The notes below the pieces were generated by a model. The model had not been told where the DNA came from and made no database searches. It saw only the letters and a list, made by a program, of their open reading frames with translations. Below are positions 1 to 10,850 of a DNA stretch of 64,000 bases, in pieces; position 1 is the first letter of the stretch; each line of letters begins with the position of its first letter. Origin of the DNA: Ischnura elegans (lineage: Eukaryota > Arthropoda > Insecta > Odonata > Coenagrionidae). The stretch lies in the NCBI RefSeq assembly GCF_921293095.1, contig NC_060247.1:116393111-116457110 (forward strand), given 5' to 3'. A program made the translations under genes and the position numbers.

Positions 1-119
1 TGTAAGATGTTATAGAGGTTAATGGAAATTTAATTTGATAGATGGGTTACTTTAACTGGCTGGGTGGTTGCAAAGAAATTTAGCAGAAAACACCCAGAAT
101 TAGGAAACAAAACATACCG

Positions 120-440
120 GCTGAGCACGGAGCACCAATAGATTATGCCTTTTTGGATCACTCATTTATCATACGAGGGCTTAACTGAAGCCAGCCAATG
201 GTGGGGTGAGAAAGTAATTGCCTTTGAGGATATTTTTAGGAAATATAATAAACGAAAAATGTCATCAAGAAAAGTGTCACCGGCAGACTTTCTGAGAAAA
301 TAAGTCAGAATCTTGAAATTCCTAGTGAAGTACTAAAGGCATTAATTTTACAAAGAGTTTATATTCGAGTTAAATACCTAAATAAGCAGTTGCTTTATGG
401 AAAAGCTGAAAGAAGGAAAAAAATAAAAAGGTGACTATGT
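120..440 (+). mobile_element. degenerate gag-like fragment of an LTR retrotransposon
   Basis: From 181 the plus strand reads LTEASQWWGEKVIAFEDI and goes on to a stop at 301-303. A second open stretch from about 315 reads LEIPSEVLKALILQRVY. A paired Trp followed by a spaced F..F..Y pattern is typical of the capsid part of Ty3/gypsy gag proteins. Stops and frame changes break it up, so it is a dead remnant. It may belong with the pol remnant at 2.8-4.3 kb, but an LTR-like stretch lies between them, so the link is only inferred. Confidence 0.35.
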
Positions 441-1409
441 AAAAAAATAGCCATAAATATTTGTTAAACACTTATGTTTCGAGTTATCATTTCTCAGCTG
501 ATGTGGACCTAGATTTTCTGCATACCCCTATAAGGTGTTTGTCTAATGTTAATGGTTAATTTCATGCTTCCTATGATTCCTTTGGCCAATGGTCATTACA
601 GTAAAACAGTCTTTCCGAAGTTAATAAAAAATTGGGAATTTTTTGGGCAAGAGCAAATCAATAATCGTAACATTTAACTCAAATTACGGTCTTCAATTAA
701 CAGATGCTATTTATTTTAGTCAAAATAATAGTTATCATAGATATATCCATTAAATGTAAATGCTTACCTATATTTTATGGTAGCTCATTCTTCTTATGAG
801 TTTAGAATTTCAAATAGCATGGCATTGTTACGATATTTTACTGATGAAACTAAGCATGTAGAATACGATAATACTGTTTACTTCGCTAGTCTTATGAAGT
901 GATTGAAAAGAAAACAGGGTCATTCCAAAAGAGTATACAACGTAATATGATGGCTAATAGCGATATTTATGTTGTAACTCATAATAATTTAATGCGGAAA
1001 GGCGATATCATTATCCGGTTCCTGCTTGTTATTCCCTGGCATACGTCTACGTTTGGAAGTCTGTGACGTCACGCCCTAATATACGCACCTTGGTTGCATA
1101 CCACATTTTTTCTCATTTTGGATTTTCTTCTTAGGTGCATATGTATTTGATCTGTATATTTCCTTGGATATGTTATTCCATCTCCTTCATCATTTCATCC
1201 ACATTCACTATCGATCCAGCATCTGTTACTTGAAATATAATTACACCACTAGGGCTACAATAAAATCATGTCCAACTGCTAGTTTTCAATGTGCCACAGT
1301 GTTGCTTCAAATAGAAGGGTTTTTTGGCCAATTTGTGAACTAATTGCTCACCAGTTATTCGCCTGACATGCCGCTATTGTTTGAACATGAGTTTTATCTT
1401 GTCTTCCAG
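441..1409. other. AT-rich intron or upstream flank, nothing recognised
   Basis: No open frame with a recognisable domain and no clear repeat was found. If the SORL1-like gene is complete to the left, this is the intron before the EGF exon. It ends in a pyrimidine-rich tract and the acceptor at 1408-1409. Confidence 0.4.
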
Positions 1410-1599
1410 ATCTTTGCTCACGGTGTACAGGAGGGAGAGAATTCCTGCTCCCGCAAGCCATCTCCATGTCCGTACATTTGCGTGGGCATGCCGCAGGGTG
1501 GTCACAGGTGCCTCTGCCCTGACAGCATGGTTGAGGGCCCTGATGGTGGATGCCTCTGCCCTGGTGGTGAGAAGCCGTATGACAATGGAACGTGCCCTG
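1410..1599 (+). CDS. SORL1: SORL1-like receptor, exon A: propeller end and EGF-like module
   Basis: The exon lies between an acceptor (gtcttccag, AG at 1408-1409) and a donor (gtaagatgg at 1600). It starts in phase 0 and ends in phase 1. It begins IFAHGVQEGENSC, which matches the link between the last YWTD blade and the EGF module of sorLA, and carries a cysteine-rich module with the pairs CPYIC, CLCPD and CLCPG and the ending NGTCP. In sorLA this module closes the propeller and leads into the LDLa cluster, and the next exon here is indeed an LDLa repeat in matching phase. The family is a type I endosomal/trans-Golgi sorting receptor. LRP-family proteins share the module order, but the later FN3 exons favour sorLA. 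The VPS10 and propeller exons are not on this strand in the window. Confidence 0.82.
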
Positions 1600-2047
1600 G
1601 TAAGATGGCACCAACTGTTTATATCCAATAATAAAAAAATCACCCCCAGAAATCGGGTCATGTTTTTATTATTGTCAATGGTGATGGAGTTTTGAAAATA
1701 ATGAGACCCACAATTTCCCTTAATCGATCCATCACATACTTCTTTGGCTATTTCGTAGATTAAGTTGATGGCGTCACTGGTGTCTACTTTTATGCTTCTC
1801 CTCAGTCTTGTGCATTGGTCTCATGTCGTTTGTTTCGGATTACACTCTCATCCGTGATTATTTCTCTCATTGAAAGGTTCTCCCTGATCAAGTAAATTAA
1901 CTGAAGCTCAAATGATAATCCCAATTTTTGGAATGCTGGTGGGCAACTTTTGTATTATTTATTTTAAGCTTCAAATGAATAGCTGAATGGGATAGATTTT
2001 TTTTGTCATTTTGTATTTATCTTTACCTTTCGAATTATTTTAATGAA

Positions 2048-2597
2048 TGGTAGGGTCGTCATATCCCTCCCTGACGCGTTTTTTTCGCTAGTCGCGATCC
2101 GCGCGGCGTTCAAGTCGAGCGGGTAGTTGGCGCTATTTTGGTGGTCATCTACGAACCACCGTGCATTTCGAGTATCATATGTTTTTTTGGTGGGATATAA
2201 AAAGGCGCTGAAATGTTTGAATGTGGACAGATGAATGGAAGACCAGTTAATAGACGAATATGCATTAGAGTTTTGTGACTCGGAGAGAGGCCGACGGAGA
2301 GAGACAAGGACGGAAGAACGAGAGACCGTATATTTTTGAAGTTGGCAAATTGTAATATTTTGTAATATTCATCATATCATATCATTCCATCATATCATTC
2401 ACCAACAACCAATCATTCCATCTTCCATTATCTTTAGATATTTTGGGGGGAAAGTTATGGGTCTATCTAGGAAACTATCGACCTGTATTTATTGAGCCGT
2501 AGAATCTAAGCATTGCGAATAAAATCAACTGAGTTTGGTGTTACTTGGTGAAACGATGAAATTTTCACGGTGAAACGAAGCCCAGTACTGTTCCACA
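2048..2597 (+). mobile_element. LTR-like stretch with TATA and poly(A) signals
   Basis: The stretch can be drawn from TG at 2048 to CA at 2597. It carries gggatataaaaaggcgc near 2190, a spacing suited to a promoter, and aataaaatcaactgag near 2518, a poly(A)-signal context. That order, TATA then about 330 bp then AATAAA, is what an LTR shows. A Ty3/gypsy pol remnant starts 230 bp downstream. No second LTR or clear target duplication was found, so the boundaries are tentative. Confidence 0.35.
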
Positions 2598-2829
2598 AAA
2601 TTTTTATTATTAGTTGTCAACTATTTTCGACGTCTATACCGTATTTTACGTGTACAAGACAAAATTGTTAAGCTGGACAGTTTATAAAATTTTAGAAATC
2701 ACCAAATGCACTGTTGCACATAACAGCAAAATTCTAATTGATTTGACTCTATTAAAATGCTCTAATTTTTTATCTTCTGTTTTAAAATCTGACTTCTTCC
2801 TTGACAATCCACCTCCTCCCCGACGGTTT

Positions 2830-4290
2830 TAGCCGACGCTTTTCCAAAGCAATAGGCCCTATGCTCAACCTGCTAAAGAAAGGAAATAAATGGCGGTGGA
2901 CGGAGGAACATGAAAAATCATACAAAGCCACCAAATTAATGTTTGTGAATAATGTCATAACATCCCACCCAGATTTTTGAAAACGCATGTTCCTTCAAAC
3001 CGATAGTAGTATTTGCGGTTTAGGTGCTGTACTGAATCAAAAGGATGATTCCGGCTATGAAAAAGTAATTTCTTTAATAAGTCGCCCGCTTCGTGGGCCG
3101 GAGTTTCTGTATTCCACCACGGCAAAGGATATGTTAGCTTTATTGTGGGCGGTTGAAAAATTGCGGGCCTTTCTTTTAGATCGAGAATTCACGATAATTA
3201 CGGATCATAAATCCTCATTTTTTCTGAATAAATACTATCTGAGAACTAGTAGGATAACGAGGTGGACAATGTCGATCTAAGAGTTTTCATTTGAGATTCA
3301 ACACGGTGAGGGCAAGCAGAATATCGTCCCTGACTGGCTAAGTAGGAATCCTTGTGGGGAAAATGAAGTGGTGAGTAGGGGTGGCATGGGTTTTATTATT
3401 GCAGATATTAATCTAGGAATTACCGACACGCCGTGGCGAGGAGTGGAGGATTTAAAAAGAGCGCAAATAGAGGATCCTAGAATTTCACCCATAGCTCATT
3501 TTCAAGTAGGGACGCTACCTATGGATCACCCCCAATACCGGAATATAGTCAGACGAGCCGACAGATTTAAGATCAGTCAAGATATAAGGCATGTACGAGT
3601 TGGTAGGGAGGCCAAGTTCAGAATATGGGTGCCGAGTAGGCAAGTTGAGAAATTGATTTCATGCGTGCTTACCTCGTACGCTCATTTTGGCAGCCGAAAA
3701 ATTGAATTAATTACCAAATAAAGGTTTTTCCGGATGGACATGGGCAGACAGATACAAACTTTCATCCGCACCTGTGATATTTGTCAAAAGAAAAAACACC
3801 CGAATCGCGCTTACCCATGGGATGCGATGCGAAATATAATTCTGACGCAACCGCGGGAGGTTTGCGCGCTCAATTTGTTCGGTCCCCAACCGAAATCATC
3901 AGGAGGGAACAAATAAGTTTTGGTCGCTGTCGGTGTGTTTTCAAAATTTGAACAAATTTATTATATTAATAAACCCATGAGTAAAAATTGTTTGTCCCAC
4001 TTTCTAAACCAATATGTAAAAAATGTGGAAGCCCTCAGAGAGTTCTCACTGACCATGGGACTCAATTTACTAGTTAGAAGTGACGCAAGACCCTCCTCGA
4101 TTTAGGAATTAGATGTAATTATTCATCCATACGCCACCCTCAATGTAATTCAAGCGAAAGATTTATGCGCGAGCTGTCACGCCTTCTCAGAGTCTATTGC
4201 TCAAAACGTCACAGTAATTGGCCTGAGCTTATCCCCTATATAAATCGTTGGCTGAACGAAATTCCTCACGAGTCGCTCTGGAATGACTCA
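2830..4290 (+). pseudogene. Ty3/gypsy-like pol remnant (RT end, RNase H, integrase)
   Basis: Three plus-strand pieces follow one another. The first has the RT connection and RNase H region (KAIGPMLNLLKKG, then DSSICGLGAVLNQ, ISRPLRGPE, WAVEKLRAFLLDREF, ITDHKS). The second, 3300-3720, has the tail of RNase H and the start of integrase. The third, 3734-4110, has the integrase zinc-finger end CDICQKKK and a degenerate catalytic core (VFSKFEQIYYI, SLTMGLN). Stops at 2978-2980, 3278-3280, 3719-3721 and 3914-3916 and frame changes show it is inactive. No envelope gene was seen. Confidence 0.8.
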
Positions 4291-4299
4291 TCTGCCTAA

Positions 4300-5665
4300 T
4301 TCTAAAACACTTGGGTAAAGCTATTTGGTCAATAGCCTACACCCGCTACGTCTACGCCACACTCCCGTCGCTTAAAGGGCACCCGAAGGCCCGCGGCTGG
4401 CTGGGCTCGTACCTACTTTCGAGCTTGGTTACTGCGGTTCTCACCTTCGGGTGGCGTCTTTCACCCGGCGACTGTCCCAGGTTGCCTCGGCCGCTACCCC
4501 GGGATTCTGAGCCGTTAGAATCGCTCATTGCACACCCGGGGGGCACGATCGGGTCCCTTCGCTAGGCCCCTATCTGCCCCTAGCGGCCACAGATTCCGAA
4601 GAATCACCTGCAGCAAACGAAGACCAACGACTGCCTGACGGCCAAGCCCCCTGCGACAAGGAGGACGGCCACTGAACGCTCCAAAGCCTCCGCATGGCCA
4701 CAAAGGCCAACTCACGTCACAAGCAACCGGCACATCCACGCCTACCGACTCCATGGAAGCCGTGGAGATGATCGACGTCTCATCATCGGCCCTCTTAAGG
4801 ACCCCATCGGCCCCCACTAGGGCCTCAACAACCCCTTCCGGCGCGTTTATCTTGCCAAAGACACGCAAACGGGCCGCAAACTCACCATTTACGGTCCATG
4901 AGAAGCTTCCGATACAAACCAGCAACCGATTTACGCCCATCGAGCCCCAAGATGACGAGATATCGGCACCAATTCTTCCAGGAAAAGAACCTGCGCGCGC
5001 TCCGCGCCCGACACTCCGCCGCCACCGTCCACCGATGATGACTATCTGCCGATAGCATATCTGACTACCGACGCTCCTTCAACCTCATAAAACCTGTGGT
5101 AAAAGGCGAATACACAGTCAGCACAAGGAAAAACTGCACCCGACTTCAGGTTAATACACCAGAGGACCACGCCGCAGTAGCTGAACTCCTGGCCCAGGAG
5201 AAGGCAGAAGGTAGCAGTTGGCCCCTCAAAGAAGAAAAGCTAACGTCTTTTCTTATACGAGGTATCGAGTCGGCATTTGACATAGAATTCCTGAAAGAAC
5301 TCTTCGATGCTGAAAGATCACGCCATACGAACTCTTCAAAGCAGAATCGGCGTGAAGAAAGATCTACACCAGCTCACGATCCAACCAACGGCAGAATGGC
5401 CTGCTCAGAAGATCCGCGAGCTAAAGAAAATTGGCCCCATCACAGCAACTGTCGAGGTGACTACCCGGCCATGTCTCGTTAATGTCCAGTCTACAAGAAG
5501 CAGCTGGAGAGACAGCAGTGAGCAGCACCAAAAGAAACAACGACTACTCCTTCGGCAACAAACTCCACAACTGCCATTCCCACCCTTGGCCGACGAAACC
5601 CGTGGGACACGGGCTCGTCCCAACCTCCTTAACACCCACCCAAGGGATAGGCTTTACAACTTAGG
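4300..5665 (+). pseudogene. LINE ORF1 remnant (jockey-type, PRE_C2HC-like region)
   Basis: This is a GC-rich block in an AT-rich intron, so its base composition differs sharply from its neighbours. The plus strand reads RLQVNTPEDHAAVAELLAQE, then LIRGIESAFDIEFLKEL, and after a frame change LFTIQP-like and IRELKKIG sequences. This is the pattern of ORF1 proteins of jockey-group LINEs just before their zinc knuckles. The knuckles and the whole ORF2 are absent. The part from 4300 to 4740 is probably the element's 5' untranslated region. Confidence 0.6.
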
Positions 5666-6059
5666 ATACATGAATCCACTGTATATGTTATTCAATGATA
5701 GTAAGCAATTGCATTGTTGTGGGAGTGGAAATCAATTGAAGAAGTTGATCCTGTGTCGAAGCGATTTCTGCTTCCATGTAGGCTCACTATGTTGTTGCAA
5801 AAGGTATTTATTAAAAAGTCATTGAAACTAAAGTGACCATATTAACAGGTATTTATCTTTTGAAGAAAACCAAATATATACCATTAACAATTTTTAGTAT
5901 AGATATTTCGTAAGTACTGTTGTAGCATATTTACGTAGGTAGTTTATATTATAAAGTGCCCTTTATCTTATTTTTGATGCATGAGACTTTTGTGCAAATA
6001 AACAATAAAGTCGTTGATATTAAACCCTTTTATATATAATTAATTTACTATTAAAATTT

Positions 6060-6123
6060 TACATCTTTTCTTACTGGCTTAAAAGTAATGAACATTACTT
6101 TTAAGCCAGTATGAAAAGATGTA
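6060..6123. repeat. near-perfect 64 bp palindrome
   Basis: Two 31 bp arms (6060-6090 and 6093-6123) are reverse complements with about one mismatch and a 2 bp spacer (aa). The outer arm reads tacatcttttc and the inner part ggcttaaaagtaatg. It lies in the intron 236 bp before LDLa exon B. No transposon match was recognised. Confidence 0.85.
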
Positions 6124-6358
6124 TCCCAAGATAGTTTGACAAGGAGTTGCTTAGCATGCCGAACGTGTGGAAGTGGACATGTTGCACGTAAAAATTTTTC
6201 TGTATTTTATGGAGCAATTAATTCTTTATCATAAATTATTCCCACCTCTCTCACTAAAGAGTCGATCTTTGGGATTTGCTCTTCTCTTTCGAGTGGTGCT
6301 CAATTCAAGTTTTGAGTGCAGTTTATGACCTTCTTGTTGCTTCCATCCTCCTTTGCAG

Positions 6359-6493
6359 CGCTTGCCACATGCAATGACCAGTATTTCACTTGTGACAACG
6401 GGATGTGCATCTCAAAAAAATGGGTGTGCGACATGGACAACGATTGCGATGACGGATCAGACGAAGCGGCCTGCCCCACTCCCACCTGCAAGC
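6359..6493 (+). CDS. SORL1: SORL1-like receptor, exon B: LDLa repeat 1
   Basis: Acceptor tcctttgcag (AG at 6357-6358) and donor gtgagta (6494). Phase 1 at both ends, so the exon is symmetrical and joins exon A in frame. It encodes one complete LDLa repeat with six cysteines: [18 protein letters not shown] and the calcium-binding stretch [13 protein letters not shown]. It ends PTPTCK, where the last cysteine is the first cysteine of the next repeat. LDLa repeats of sorLA bind ligands in the secretory and endosomal lumen. The match to the first LDLa of vertebrate sorLA (same spacing, a WVCD/WWCD motif, NDC) is close. Confidence 0.9.
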
Positions 6494-7457
6494 GTGAGTA
6501 ACTACCCAACCTCGAAATCACTCCACAGAGTTTTTGTTGTTGATTAAATCTTATATGTTTGCTCGCTACAAGACTAGTCTGTGTGCCAGACCCTTTTGCA
6601 AAAGCCTCATATTGTTGTCACAAGTTAGGGAAATCAGAGAATTCAGGGTAAAGTTAGGGAACTTCCTCCATGAACTTCAGGAAATTTTGTGTCATGATGA
6701 ACAAATCGAAATAACCATCAAGCAAATAAGCGAGCTTAGGTCCTACATCTTTAGCATGAAAGATGTGGTGAATTTGCGATTGAAAGTAGGAAAATTCCAC
6801 ATTGTCTTGTCAGTGAAAAAAGTGTACTTACTTATCCAACACAGATAGTAGTGCATAAGTCTCTTCCTGCATAGAATCTAAACATTTTGTATCATTCCCT
6901 CATTCAATTATTGAGTTCTACTCATCGTATTAGGAGGAAGTAAAAGAATGCACTCGTTCTAGACTTTCTGAATGTATTGTGACGGGCGGCTTACACATGA
7001 GATCTCAGGGCTGGGCGATGTAGGAAAACAAGCGGGTAGCATTTGATTAACGAAAGAGACACTGGAAACGGTAGCAGGGAATAAGGAAACTTCTATTCAC
7101 CTTAATGCGACTTAAAAAAATTACAATCTAACGAGCAAGATTTATTTTCACGTATGGTTATCAGGGGACCCAAATTTACTGACAAATTGACTCAAAAGAA
7201 ATGCATTACCATAAAAAAAAAATATCGTTTAAAAATGAGAGTTTGCAGGCAACAGCAAGAATAACACTTTACGATCAAGGTGTAAGTTTTTTATACAAAT
7301 ATTAAAATATCGCAAACACACTGCAAAAGGAAACATTTTGAAGGTGGCGAAACGAAACGTCAGTCCTTCTTTGTTCATTTTTCAAACTTGATTCACTGAT
7401 AGAAACAAGGGGACAGGTGGGGGGATCGTCGGATGGTAGGAAAACTTCCGGTCTTAC

Positions 7458-7536
7458 ATCACTGATGACAAAGTTGGTGCTGTAGGCGAAGATGGACTCG
7501 TGGGTGACGTCAGGCTCCCAGGAGTGGGCTCTGTGG
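7458..7536 (-). other. exon-like sequence on the minus strand, unassigned
   Basis: On the minus strand a 79 bp stretch has a good acceptor before it (ctccttcgcag) and a good donor after it (gtaaga, plus-strand 7452-7457). One frame reads HRAHSWEPDVTHESIFAYST. A second open frame is rich in Pro, Ser and Thr (TEPTPGSLTSPTSPSSP), so the true frame is undecided. No partner exons were found nearby. It may be an exon of an unrelated nested gene, a captured gene fragment, or chance. Confidence 0.3.
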
Positions 7537-7563
7537 CTGCGAAGGAGTGAAGTTAATGGACCG

Positions 7564-7825
7564 CAGTAGCTGATACAGAAAAAATTCAATGGGGGCGCAA
7601 AAGATATCTTGAGTTACCTTTACTCTTATCGTAACAGAAAATAATCAAGTCACATGCAGAGTTTAAGAAAATTGAATTCAAGAGAATATACACACATACC
7701 AGAGCATGCCATCTGATGATATAAAAAAGTTATAATTGTGGTTCTGCAAGCTTGGCAATATGGCCAGCCCCGCAAGGGGGGAGGGGGGGGGTGCCCCCCG
7801 CGTCCTCCATCTGTATCCGCCACTG
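7564..7825. mobile_element. hAT-type MITE, copy 1
   Basis: About 262 bp from CAGTAGCTGATACAG to CTGTATCCGCCACTG, whose ends are imperfect inverted repeats (CAGTGGCGGATACAG type). The inner sequence (gcgcaaaagatatctt, then aatcaagtcaca) matches the copy at 40686-40951 in the same orientation. No coding capacity. The flanking 8 bp are only partly alike, so the target duplication is eroded. Confidence 0.65.
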
Positions 7826-8569
7826 GTGTGCCGATAACTTGGCCTGTCTCCTTCGTCAATCCTTGATGGAAGCCCAGGTTTGAAGCTCCTGTGGGATCAA
7901 AAGTCCTGGCCTCTTATCGCCCATCTGCTGGATGACTGGCGTGATCTGACCCGCCACTCTGTTCTAGCTCTGGAATCCAACTAAACGCCTGCTCAAGTCA
8001 GCGGCTTCTCCTCAAAATCCTGCCATGCTTCTGCCCCAGGCGAGGTATGGGGGGGGGGGGGACACGTTATTGCCTCTCAGTGCCACCTATATCACACTTG
8101 TATTTCAGTGCCATCTATAACTTTTTAGTATTTCTTCGCGCGGTTTGCGCATACTTTTGAATCACACCCCATTTTCAAAAAATCGTATCAACACTTCGTC
8201 ACTTATGGCTAAGAAAAGGAAACAAATAATGTAAACGACAAAAAACCGGAGAGGAAACTCATACCTCTTTCAATGAGAGAGAAACCTTGAATTGAAATAC
8301 AAAAGAAATTGCTGGCAAACGCTGCCGTCACAGTATGTACCAGCTGGCATTATCCAGGTGGATGAGGATATTTCTGTTCCTTGCCAAGCCCTGTCCCTTT
8401 CCTAGGGATATAAGTACTTGCATCCCATTTGACTAGAAAGGGCCCAGGAGGGGTGATAAGGTTTTTGCTGGTACAGTATTAATTCCAAATGAAGGGATTG
8501 GCATTTTTCGAGTTCGGGGTCAAGAATAAAACGCTAAGTTTGTCCATCTGCAAATGACCTGAAGACTAG

Positions 8570-8850
8570 CGTATGAAGAGAAGGATCAACAACTTTGCTA
8601 TTTTCACATAGTAATTTATTAACACCGACCATGGTTTCGTTACAGAGTAACATTATCAAGGTGAAAATTCAGGTAAATTGACAGTATATATAGCAGAAGG
8701 TTGGGTAGGGAAAATTACCGGGAGCCGTTGGTTAGGGGGAGGTAAGGGTTGGGGTTGGAGCTGCGTTTGGCGTCACTGCGGGTGGGGTGGGTGGAGGGGT
8801 GGATGAGAAAGGAGGAAAGTGGAGGAGGGTGGAGCGAGAAGGGTAAAGGT
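8570..8850 (-). mobile_element. Penelope-like element, 3' end, outer part (minus strand)
   Basis: Read on the minus strand this holds the 3' untranslated region of a Penelope-like element: ttcaccttgataatgttact, then gtaacgaaaccatggtcgg and gtgttaataaattactatg. It directly continues the minus-strand fragment at 11347-11480, whose coding end is interrupted here by the DNA transposon at 8851-11346. The pyrimidine-rich stretch at 8700-8840 lies between coding end and tail. No intact RT was found. Confidence 0.65.
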
Positions 8851-9216
8851 TAGGGTGTCCCAAAAAACCGAAAGTTTGAAAGTTGAGGGGGTATTTCCAT
8901 TTTCCTATGCGAATCCATTAAAAAACATCCCATAAAAATTTTCAGCTCAATCAGACAATATTTGACCCCGCCGAAACGCATTCAAAGATTGAATTTTTGA
9001 GTTTTCCAAATTTCATGCAATGTTGCCTAGCTCTAAGGGTCTTGGCGTATTTAAAATTAGAAACCTCTGGAAGAAAATGCTCTCTTATTATTATACTGTC
9101 TCAATGCGGATACAAAAGCACTGGGAACAACAAGCAATATGAAAAACTAGAGTTTTTTGCCACTTCTTTTCATACATTTCCCTATGCCACTTAACAACTA
9201 GTAACAGATGTTGCCT

Positions 9217-9972
9217 CTAAGCCTCATCATTTGTCAATTTTTTCTTGACTAGAAAATCTTTTATTAATTGCACTCCTCTCTCTGCAGTATCATTAACAAC
9301 CTTTAGGTGTTGAACTATAGATAGGCCCTTCTGGTAGTCTACGTCACTTTTCCATGTGCACGGATCTCGCAACAAAAATGTCGGCGAAATACCAATAATT
9401 TTGAAAAACTTCACAGAATTTTTTGAAGCGAAGTCAGAGAGAGTCAGCTCACTAATAGGTCGATTAGGCGGAAGATTAGCCCGAGGTGCGTCATCATCAG
9501 ACTCCTCATTGTCTCTGATTGCTTCCGCAATGTCTCTTTTCTCGTCGTCAGAAACCATTTCATCTAAGAGGGCCATACAAATCAAGTTTTCGGAAAGATA
9601 CCATAGATGGTTACAAAACTTGGCCAAAGCTGCTGCGTAGTGAGGGTCTTTCTTCCGAGCAAGGACTTTAACTAGCTCAAGATCCATTCTCGGAGCGCTC
9701 ACTGCCACGGGACAGGTGTACCAATGTTTCATAAATGCACTTGCAATGAAGCAACACAATTTGAATAAATTGTCACTGTCATGTGTCGACAAACGCAATT
9801 GCTTGCCAAACATCCACGTTTTAAAAGCGTAGAGCTCCTTATTCATCCATCGTGATTTGTCAGTTGGGCCTGGGGGGCGAACCACATACTTCTCTTTCTT
9901 GGGAACCACACCACCCAACCACACTATACACAACTCCAAAAGTTCTTTGTAGTTGTCCCGAGGATGGTGGTT
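9217..9972 (-). CDS. transposon protein of unknown family, C-terminal exon
   Basis: On the minus strand an acceptor (ttatttcag) precedes 9972, and the exon reads NHHPRDNYKELLELCIVWLG and then runs open to a stop at 9217. Visible features are RPPGPTDKSRWMNKELYAFK, an acidic stretch ESDDDAPRA, and near the end LKVVNDTAERGVQLIKDF. From memory, this W-M-x-K and VNDxAERGVxLI pattern recurs at the C-terminus of a large uncharacterised protein found in many copies in arthropod genomes. About 250 residues are present. It lies between the inverted repeats of the element and is transcribed in the same direction as the other exon. The reaction it catalyses is unknown. Confidence 0.6.
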   Translation of the reverse strand, partial: NHHPRDNYKELLELCIVWLGGVVPKKEKYVVRPPGPTDKSRWMNKELYAFKTWMFGKQLRLSTHDSDNLFKLCCFIASAFMKHWYTCPVAVSAPRMDLELVKVLARKKDPHYAAALAKFCNHLWYLSENLICMALLDEMVSDDEKRDIAEAIRDNEESDDDAPRANLPPNRPISELTLSDFASKNSVKFFKIIGISPTFLLRDPCTWKSDVDYQKGLSIVQHLKVVNDTAERGVQLIKDFLVKKKLTNDEA

Positions 9973-10162
9973 CTGAAATAATATGGGTCATAATTTTAAA
10001 TACTAATTCTGAGGATGGACTTTAAATCGCCATGAGCATCCTGACATTTTCCATTTACGAACCTGCAGCTGAAGAATTTCAAATTCTGTTAAAGAAACAA
10101 AATGTTATTTCTCTCTTTCTTTTGCCATATTGGTCACCCTTCCCGCACCCGGAAAATATTAC

Positions 10163-10850
10163 CTTCTTCCGAATCCCACGAGCTTGTTGTGCTCTCAGCA
10201 GACATCTGTCGAACGAGGTCCAATTTCTCATCCAATATTTTCTTTTCTTTCTCATGCCGTTTTTTCCTTGAAAAAATCCTCTTCTTGAAGTCTCTTACGG
10301 TTTACTAAACGCTTACACCACTTTATGTCAATACCCGCCATATATCCTTTTCGATCAGTTTTCATAGATATGTAAAACAACTTATCCTCCTCCACAGTAA
10401 TTTTTAAAAGGGCGTCTTTGCAGCCGATGTCAAACAGACGGTCCAGCACTTTACTGAATTCCTCTCTTGCGGACACTGACTTCTCACTAGTTTTATTTTT
10501 GTCTTTCCCAAGGGCACGGTAGTTCTCGTAAGCTGTCAGAAGCTTCTTAATGGCTGCTCGGACCTCCTGCGTAGGAATATTAGACTTTCCCCAAACAACA
10601 AGTAACTCTTTGATTGTAATCCTTGCTGCATCCGCCGCTGATATCGATCCTGGAGAACAGTGTAGGTTGTAAAAGAAAACTTTGAGAACTTCACGCAGCG
10701 TTGGGATTTTAACATTGCCGGGCAAATGTTTGGACTCATTACCCACCAACCACACACTTGTCGCACTTCACATAACCGGCGTACCCTTCGACTTCACGCT
10801 CATTCTGGCCACCGCCGAAACAGCCTCGACCTCAAAACACACGACAATAC
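10163..10850 (-). pseudogene. transposon protein of unknown family, N-terminal exon with frameshift
   Basis: On the minus strand a start near 10800 (MSVKSKGTPV) meets a stop. From 10755 the frame is open and reads KIPTLREVLKVFFYNLH, IKELLVVWGKSNIPTQE and LFDIGCKDALLKI. It stops at 10252, but dropping one base in the A6 run (10260-10265) would keep a lysine- and glutamate-rich frame open to a donor gtaata at 10162, suggesting one lost or gained A. The pattern (IPT..., LFDI..DAL, then a basic coiled-coil-like stretch) fits the N-terminus of the same uncharacterised arthropod family as the exon at 9217-9972. The central several hundred residues expected in that family are missing, so this copy is internally deleted and non-autonomous. 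Confidence 0.55.

Larger units (their letters stand above)
1600..6358 (+). other. intron A-B of the SORL1-like gene
   Basis: This phase 1 intron is filled with transposon remnants listed separately: an LTR-like stretch, a Ty3/gypsy pol fragment, a LINE ORF1 fragment and a near-perfect palindrome. I recognise nothing in 1600-2047 or in 5670-6059. Confidence 0.7.

Noticed and set aside
4515-4940. Open frame of 141 residues on the minus strand
   Set aside because: It is the antisense shadow of the GC-rich LINE ORF1 block and has no domain features.
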